27,925 nucleotides of DNA from an uncultured Eubacterium sp. GTDB taxonomy: Bacteria; Bacillota; Clostridia; Lachnospirales; Lachnospiraceae. A program made the translations under genes and the position numbers. A model generated the notes under the pieces. The model was not told where the DNA came from, made no database searches, and saw only the letters and a program-made list of their open reading frames with translations. The DNA lies in assembly GCA_910584595.1 (NCBI GenBank), contig CAJUBQ010000058.1, positions 1-27,925 of the forward strand, read 5' to 3'. Below, piece after piece: positions 23,099 to 27,925 of this stretch (its first letter is position 1; each line of letters opens with the position of its first letter).

Positions 23099-25573
23099 AT
23101 GAAAAGAGAACGAAGCGAAAATTTAGGCGGCAATGGAAGATTTTTGCAAAGTATCAGAGGGAAAATGTTTTTAATGGGAGGAACGGCCGTTACGGCGTCG
23201 ATCATTCTGGGAGCTGTTGGTATTGTGTCCCTGAATCAGAATAATCGTAATCAGGATGTATTGACGGAGATGAACCGTATCAATCTGTATCAATATGAAA
23301 ACCAGAGCTTGGATACTTCATATTTGTATTTTCTGGAAGATTCTTATTTGGCAGGTATCGTAGAAAATATGGGAAATATGGAAAATAGCGTAACAGCAGC
23401 AGTGCAGTCTGCGGGGAACCGTTTTTCCGAAGAGCTAAAAAGCATGGAGGAAAGTATATCTGAATGTGGAGACAATTACCGTTCGATCCGGGAATTAAGC
23501 AGTGAACGCGGATATACTTCTGATATGGGAGCTTATGGGCAGTTTTTGGAGCAAGATGAAAAGCTGGAAGAGGGGTTTGTAACGATTGCAGACGACCGTT
23601 CCTGGGTCGACGGCAGCTGGGTGACAATTGGAAACAATACAAAGCAGGTACGTGTAGGAGGAAAAAATTATTACAAATATACATATACAAGTGAAATTCC
23701 TGCGGTTGGAAAGAGAGATCAGTTTTTGGCCAGAATCGGTGCGACGGCAGTAGATTACAAAGGCAGCATAGTGGTCAATCATTTTGTATTATCGAAAGGC
23801 GGCAAAACAGAAAACATAGATTTTTCTGCTATGACACAAGAAGATTTTGCAGGGACATATGGAGCTGCCATACAGGAATTTACACTTGGGGATTTTGCGG
23901 GAGAGCCTTCAGTGTTGACGGACAGTCTGTTTGCAAAAGCAAACGACAGCTGGGAGGAGGTATCTGTAAAATTTCCGTTAAAAGATTATGAGATACAAGA
24001 TTATGATAGTCTGTCGTTTGATATTTATTTTGAAGAAGGCACCTATGAGGAGCTGACTGCAACGTTCGCAATTTCGGATAAGTACGACTTTAAGAAAGCG
24101 GCTGCACAGCTGAACGAGCAGTTTGCCGCTTACAGCAAACATGTAGTAGAAGGAGCGGATGTGTCCAAGGAAGCAGAAGCGATTCGAGAGCTGTTTACAA
24201 AGATCAGCAGCAATCTGGATACCTATGTGACAGATGAAGCATTACGCAGTCAGCTTGCGGATTTGCTAAACAGCAAGCAGCAGGCATTTGAAACAATGGC
24301 AGCACAGGATGAGAAAGTATTGGCATTTAAACAAGAAAATAATCAATTGTCCGCACAACTGACGCAGCTGACAAAAGAAGTGCGCCAGAGTGTGGAAGAT
24401 GCAACAGCTGCGTCTAAGCAAAATATGATTTTGATTATTACAATCGTACTGACAGGAAGTACGCTGCTGTTAGTATTTCTGACACTTTTAATCAGCAGAA
24501 GTATGCAAGGCAGCATCCGTATATTCAAAAAAACACTTTCTTGTATGACACAGGGAGATCTTACCGTTCGTGCAAAGACAAAAGGGAAAGATGAATTTGC
24601 TATATTTGGAAAATATGTCAATGATTTTTTGGACAAGCTGACAGAGGTTTTAAAAGAAGTGCAATTTATTTCCAAAGAAGTCAGGATATCAGGCGAAGAA
24701 CTGGACGAAATGGCTTCAATCAGCGGCGTTACCGCATCAGATATCAGCAGCGCGGTCAATGAGATTGCATCAGGCGCGGTGACACAAGCCGGAGAATCCG
24801 AATCAGCTGCCGCTAAAATTGAAGCAATGGGACATTCTTTTGGAACAATTGTAGATTATGTGCATCATTTGGGGAGTATGGCAGAGGATATGCATCAGGT
24901 CAGTGAGGAATCCGTACAGTTTATGAATGATCTGCATGAGGCAAATGAAAAAACGGTATACGCTTTTTCACAGGTGTCCAGGCAGACACATACGACGAAT
25001 GCATCTGTTCAAAAGATCAGGGAAGCTACGGAGCTGATTACTTCCATTGCAAGCCAGACAAACCTGCTTTCTTTAAATGCCAGTATCGAGGCGGCAAGGG
25101 CAGGTGAGGCAGGCAGAGGATTTGCGGTCGTTGCATCGGAAATCCAAAAGCTGGCAGATCAGTCGGGCAGTTCGGCGGAAATTATCAGTAAAATTATCGG
25201 AGATTTGGCAGAACAGGCAGATTTAACGGTACGGATTGTGGACGACGTTTCGCAGGTAATGGAAACGCAGCAGGCAAAACTGCAGCTGACGCAAGATCGG
25301 TTTGTGACATTGGAACAAGGCATTCGCCAGTCCGGCGATGAGACAAAGCTGATTCGGGAGCAGACAGAGATTTGTGATGCAGCAAGGAGTACGGTTGAGG
25401 ATGTAATTATGAATCTTTCGGCTATTTCAGAGGAAAACGCGGCATCTACCGAGGAGACGACAGCGTCTATGACGCAGCTGCACGCGACGATGGAACAGTT
25501 ATCAGTTTCTTCAGGAAAACTAAAGGAGATGGCGCAGCAGTTGGATTTGGATTTGAACTTTTTTCAATTGTAA
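23099..25573 (+). CDS. Methyl-accepting chemotaxis protein
   Basis: A transmembrane chemoreceptor of about 824 residues. ATG 23099 is preferred to ATG 23081 because AAGGAGG (23087-23093) is 5 nt upstream and overlaps the earlier codons. The order is a first membrane helix (about 22-44), a large extracytoplasmic sensor region of about 400 residues, a second helix (about 443-465), a HAMP domain (about 466-520) and a cytoplasmic signalling domain whose hairpin tip contains IASQTNLLSLNASIEAARAG. The tip binds CheA and CheW. The sensor region has no family I can name. No CheR/CheB-docking pentapeptide ends the protein. No che or flagellar genes lie in the window, so it is an orphan receptor; its ligand is unknown. 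It could report on extracellular conditions relevant to surface life, but that is speculation. Confidence 0.93.
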   Translation: MKRERSENLGGNGRFLQSIRGKMFLMGGTAVTASIILGAVGIVSLNQNNRNQDVLTEMNRINLYQYENQSLDTSYLYFLEDSYLAGIVENMGNMENSVTAAVQSAGNRFSEELKSMEESISECGDNYRSIRELSSERGYTSDMGAYGQFLEQDEKLEEGFVTIADDRSWVDGSWVTIGNNTKQVRVGGKNYYKYTYTSEIPAVGKRDQFLARIGATAVDYKGSIVVNHFVLSKGGKTENIDFSAMTQEDFAGTYGAAIQEFTLGDFAGEPSVLTDSLFAKANDSWEEVSVKFPLKDYEIQDYDSLSFDIYFEEGTYEELTATFAISDKYDFKKAAAQLNEQFAAYSKHVVEGADVSKEAEAIRELFTKISSNLDTYVTDEALRSQLADLLNSKQQAFETMAAQDEKVLAFKQENNQLSAQLTQLTKEVRQSVEDATAASKQNMILIITIVLTGSTLLLVFLTLLISRSMQGSIRIFKKTLSCMTQGDLTVRAKTKGKDEFAIFGKYVNDFLDKLTEVLKEVQFISKEVRISGEELDEMASISGVTASDISSAVNEIASGAVTQAGESESAAAKIEAMGHSFGTIVDYVHHLGSMAEDMHQVSEESVQFMNDLHEANEKTVYAFSQVSRQTHTTNASVQKIREATELITSIASQTNLLSLNASIEAARAGEAGRGFAVVASEIQKLADQSGSSAEIISKIIGDLAEQADLTVRIVDDVSQVMETQQAKLQLTQDRFVTLEQGIRQSGDETKLIREQTEICDAARSTVEDVIMNLSAISEENAASTEETTASMTQLHATMEQLSVSSGKLKEMAQQLDLDLNFFQL

Positions 25574-25641
25574 TCATAGTCTGTATACCCTGAAATATAA
25601 CAAAAAATTAGGAATGAAAAGGAAATAGAAGCAATTAAATA

Positions 25642-25670
25642 TTGACTAATTATTAGTTAAAACATATACT
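25642..25670 (+). promoter_or_regulatory. Sigma-A promoter with palindromic operator, phosphoglucomutase gene
   Basis: TTGACT (25642-25647), 17-bp spacer, TATACT (25665-25670). The perfect palindrome ACTAAT-T-ATTAGT (25645-25657) covers the end of the -35 and half the spacer; it extends to 19 bp with one mismatch. A dimeric repressor such as a MarR-type protein would fit. The leader to the ATG would be about 210 nt. Confidence 0.7.
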
Positions 25671-25686
25671 TATATAAAGTTGAAAA

Positions 25687-25742
25687 CCAATCATGCGCAA
25701 AGGTTCATGTAGGAAGATTCATGTACAAAGATCCATGTACAA
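25687..25742 (+). repeat. 14-bp tandem repeats in the leader
   Basis: Three clear 14-bp units, of the type AGATTCATGTACAA (25701-25714, 25715-25728, 25729-25742), with a more diverged fourth at 25687-25700. They lie in the transcribed leader, just after the promoter. A role as protein-binding sites or RNA structure is possible. Confidence 0.75.
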
Positions 25743-25783
25743 GGATATCAGGCAATTACATACAATATTTTTATGGAACAAAT

Positions 25784-25810
25784 ACTTTTAGAATGAAAAC
25801 TCTAAAAAGT
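25784..25810 (+). promoter_or_regulatory. Hairpin in phosphoglucomutase leader
   Basis: ACTTTTAGA (25784-25792) pairs with TCTAAAAAGT (25801-25810) with one bulged base. It is followed by an A/T-rich stretch but no run of T, so it is more likely a structured leader than a full terminator. Confidence 0.3.
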
Positions 25811-25885
25811 AAAATTTTAAAAAGAAAGGAAAAACTGCCGGAATACGGATAACAAGAAGCAGTATCAGGCAGAAGGGAACAGCAA

Positions 25886-27601
25886 ATGGATTATAAAAAA
25901 ATCTATCAACAGTGGCTCTCTGATCCATATTTTGACGATCAGACAAAAGAAGAATTAAAAGCGATTGCAGCAGATGAAGCGGAGGTGGAAGATCGTTTTT
26001 ACCGTCGGCTGGAGTTTGGAACCGGAGGACTTCGTGGGGTAATTGGCGCAGGGACAAACCGGATGAATATTTATACGGTGCGGCAGGCCACACAAGGGCT
26101 GGCAAATTATATTATTTCGCAGAATGGACAAGGCAAAGGAGTCGCAATTGCATATGATTCCAGACGCATGTCTCCGGAATTTGCAGATGAGGCGGCATTA
26201 TGCTTAAATGCCAATGGAATTAAAACTTATCGTTTTGAGAGTCTGCGTCCGACACCGGAACTGTCATTTGCAGTGCGAGAGCTTGGCTGTATTGCCGGTA
26301 TCGTCATTACGGCAAGCCACAATCCAAGAGAATATAACGGCTATAAAGTATATTGGGAAGACGGTGCACAGATTACACCGCCGCATGATAAAAATATATT
26401 GGCACAAGTGGCCAAAGTGACAGAGTTTTCACAGGTAAAAACGATGGACAAAGAGACGGCACAGGCACAAGGGCTGTATGAAACGATTGGCGCTGACATC
26501 GACGACCTGTATATGGAGCAGCTAAAAAAACAGAGTATCCATCCGGAGCTGATTCGCAAAGCGGCAGGAGATATCCGGATTGTTTATACGCCGCTACACG
26601 GCACAGGAAATCTACCGGTACGAAGGGTATTAAAAGAACTTGGTTTTGAACATGTGTATGTCGTAAAAGAACAGGAATTGCCGGACGGTGCATTTCCGAC
26701 AGTCGCATATCCGAATCCTGAGGATGAAAAGGCATGGACGCTGGCGTTAAAGCTTGCAAAAGAAGTAGATGCGGATATTGTGCTTGCTACAGATCCGGAT
26801 GCAGACCGCCTTGGGGTGTACGCAAAAGATACGAAGACCGGAGAATATGTAAGCTTTACAGGTAATATGTCCGGTATGCTGATCGCGGAATATATTTTAA
26901 GAGAACGTACCAAGACAGGTACAATGCCGGAACATCCGGCGCTTGTAGAAACAATCGTAACGACGGATATGGCAAAAGCGATAGCGGCAGATTATGATAC
27001 GGCGCTGATCGAGGTTCTGACTGGTTTTAAATATATTGGGGAGCAGATCCGTCTGTTTGAAGAAAATCATTCTTATCAGTATGTATTTGGGCTGGAAGAA
27101 AGCTATGGCTGTCTGGCAGGCACGTATGCAAGAGATAAAGATGCATGTGTGGCGGTGATGATGCTGTGCGAGGTAGCTGCATACTATAAGCTGCAAGGCA
27201 AGACGCTTTGGGATGCAATGCTTACGATGTATGAAACCTATGGTTATTATAAAGAAGGACTTGCAACGCTGACATTAAAAGGCATCGATGGCGCTAAACA
27301 GATCCAGGAGAAAATGAGCGAGGCAAGGAGCAATCCGCCGAAAACGCTTGGCGGCCTGAAGGTTCTTGCAGTTCGAGATTATAAGCAGGATAGCAGGACC
27401 GATTTGACTTCCGGTGAGACAACGCCAACCGGACTGCCGGAATCTAACGTATTGTATTATGAATTGGAAAACAATGCATGGTGTTGTGTCCGTCCGTCCG
27501 GTACGGAGCCTAAGATCAAATATTATTTTGGCGTCAAAGGAGCTTCTTTGGAAGATGCAGCTATGAAGCTGGAAGCTTTAAAACAGGATATGTTGAAATA
27601 A
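25886..27601 (+). CDS. Phospho-sugar mutase (alpha-phosphoglucomutase type)
   Basis: A 571-residue enzyme of the alpha-D-phosphohexomutase superfamily, similar in length to Bacillus PgcA. The phosphoserine loop is TASHNP with Ser144, the Mg-binding loop is DPDADR (303-308), the sugar-binding loop is GLEESYG (402-408) and the phosphate-binding loop is RPSGTEPK (536-543). All catalytic parts are intact. It should interconvert glucose-6-phosphate and glucose-1-phosphate, feeding UDP-glucose and from there cell-wall and capsule sugars, including PelF donors. Phosphomannomutase or phosphopentomutase activity cannot be excluded. It is a single-gene unit with its own promoter and terminator. Confidence 0.94.
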   Translation: MDYKKIYQQWLSDPYFDDQTKEELKAIAADEAEVEDRFYRRLEFGTGGLRGVIGAGTNRMNIYTVRQATQGLANYIISQNGQGKGVAIAYDSRRMSPEFADEAALCLNANGIKTYRFESLRPTPELSFAVRELGCIAGIVITASHNPREYNGYKVYWEDGAQITPPHDKNILAQVAKVTEFSQVKTMDKETAQAQGLYETIGADIDDLYMEQLKKQSIHPELIRKAAGDIRIVYTPLHGTGNLPVRRVLKELGFEHVYVVKEQELPDGAFPTVAYPNPEDEKAWTLALKLAKEVDADIVLATDPDADRLGVYAKDTKTGEYVSFTGNMSGMLIAEYILRERTKTGTMPEHPALVETIVTTDMAKAIAADYDTALIEVLTGFKYIGEQIRLFEENHSYQYVFGLEESYGCLAGTYARDKDACVAVMMLCEVAAYYKLQGKTLWDAMLTMYETYGYYKEGLATLTLKGIDGAKQIQEKMSEARSNPPKTLGGLKVLAVRDYKQDSRTDLTSGETTPTGLPESNVLYYELENNAWCCVRPSGTEPKIKYYFGVKGASLEDAAMKLEALKQDMLK

Positions 27602-27692
27602 ATAACAGATTCCAGGGCTTATCGGAATTGTTACGTAATAAATATGATAAGAGTGTTAAAGTTATAAATACAATTTAAAAACAGAAGTTCTT

Positions 27693-27729
27693 AAAATAAC
27701 AGTTCAGCTTGTCCGGACTGTTATTTTTT
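27693..27729 (+). terminator. Rho-independent terminator after phosphoglucomutase gene
   Basis: AAAATAACAGT (27693-27703) pairs with ACTGTTATTTT (27717-27727) across a short loop and is followed by further T residues. It lies about 90 bp after the stop codon. Confidence 0.85.
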
Positions 27730-27829
27730 GTTAAAGGGAGTCTTCGCGAAGCGATGATTAATGGTTGGATATGCAAAATCTGCGATTCGTTCACCGCAGC
27801 TCTGCCCCATAGGCGCGAACTTAAGCGGA

Positions 27830-27925
27830 AATGCAACAATTTACATAAAAAGTGTTACATTCTGGCTACGCGGACGCTGGGAGAGAAAATCTGCCCCGTC
27901 TGCTGTGTCCGCTCCAGAATGCAAG
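27830..27925 (-). repeat. Structured intergenic repeat, right copy
   Basis: Read on the - strand, it aligns with the left-end copy (109-204) over about 94 nt, with the shared blocks TTCTGG, CAGCGTCCG, AACACTTT and TGTTGC. Its stem is formed by AATGCAACA (27830-27838) and TGTTACATT (27853-27861). Compared with the left copy, one pair is changed on both sides and another becomes a G-U pair. The element may run on past the window edge. The remaining positions 27730-27829 hold nothing I recognise. Confidence 0.6.

Noticed and set aside
24343..24759. Reverse-strand open frame of 138 codons
   Set aside because: It is the antisense of the chemoreceptor coding region, with no start signal of its own.
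25693..25791. Possible leader peptide of 32 codons in the phosphoglucomutase leader
   Set aside because: No ribosome site ahead of the ATG, and the codons arise from the 14-bp repeats.

Overview
The window looks like chromosomal DNA from a low-GC Gram-positive anaerobe, most likely a Lachnospiraceae-type Clostridium. This is inferred from the strong AGGAGG-type ribosome sites, A/T-rich sigma-A promoters (TTGACT-N17-TATACT class), a HrcA-like half site before clpB, and the gene families present. No rRNA, tRNA, CRISPR array or intact insertion sequence was seen.

The left two thirds (about 0.25-18.8 kb) is an exopolysaccharide locus built on a Gram-positive Pel-type core. An ER-type S26 peptidase-like gene and a PqqD-like gene come first. 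They are followed by a tightly packed + strand operon: a PelD-like c-di-GMP receptor fused to a degenerate SDR domain, a PelE-like protein, a 958-residue polytopic protein, a PelA-like protein without the hydrolase domain (DUF2194 type), PelF, PelG, a DUF2304 protein, a GT4, a GT2 and a DUF4832/DUF4874-type TIM-barrel protein. A secreted paralogue of the last protein is encoded convergently on the other strand and overlaps it by 18 bp. An NTP_transf_5-type nucleotidyltransferase closes the locus. In the working model, c-di-GMP bound by the RxxD site of the PelD-like protein activates PelF, PelG and PelE export the chain, the PelA-like and TIM-barrel proteins trim or modify it, and the DUF2304/GT2/GT4 set and the large membrane protein add an extra, uncharacterised glycosylation or polymerisation step. 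The S26/PqqD/nucleotidyltransferase trio is better known from peptide-modification cassettes, and its place around a Pel operon is the most intriguing contextual point.

The right third is housekeeping or independent: about 630 bp with a decayed ORF and the stress promoter of clpB, then clpB with a strong bidirectional terminator, a membrane-anchored CE4 polysaccharide deacetylase, a transmembrane methyl-accepting chemotaxis protein, and an alpha-phosphoglucomutase-type enzyme. The last has a promoter carrying a palindromic operator and a repeat-bearing leader. The phosphoglucomutase could supply glucose-1-phosphate for UDP-sugars used by the polysaccharide locus.

The two window ends carry diverged copies, in opposite orientation, of one roughly 94-nt structured intergenic repeat. 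Other notable sequence features are a nine-G tract at the pelG/DUF2304 junction, where loss of one G would fuse the two reading frames, and two sets of in-frame tandem repeats in the large membrane protein.
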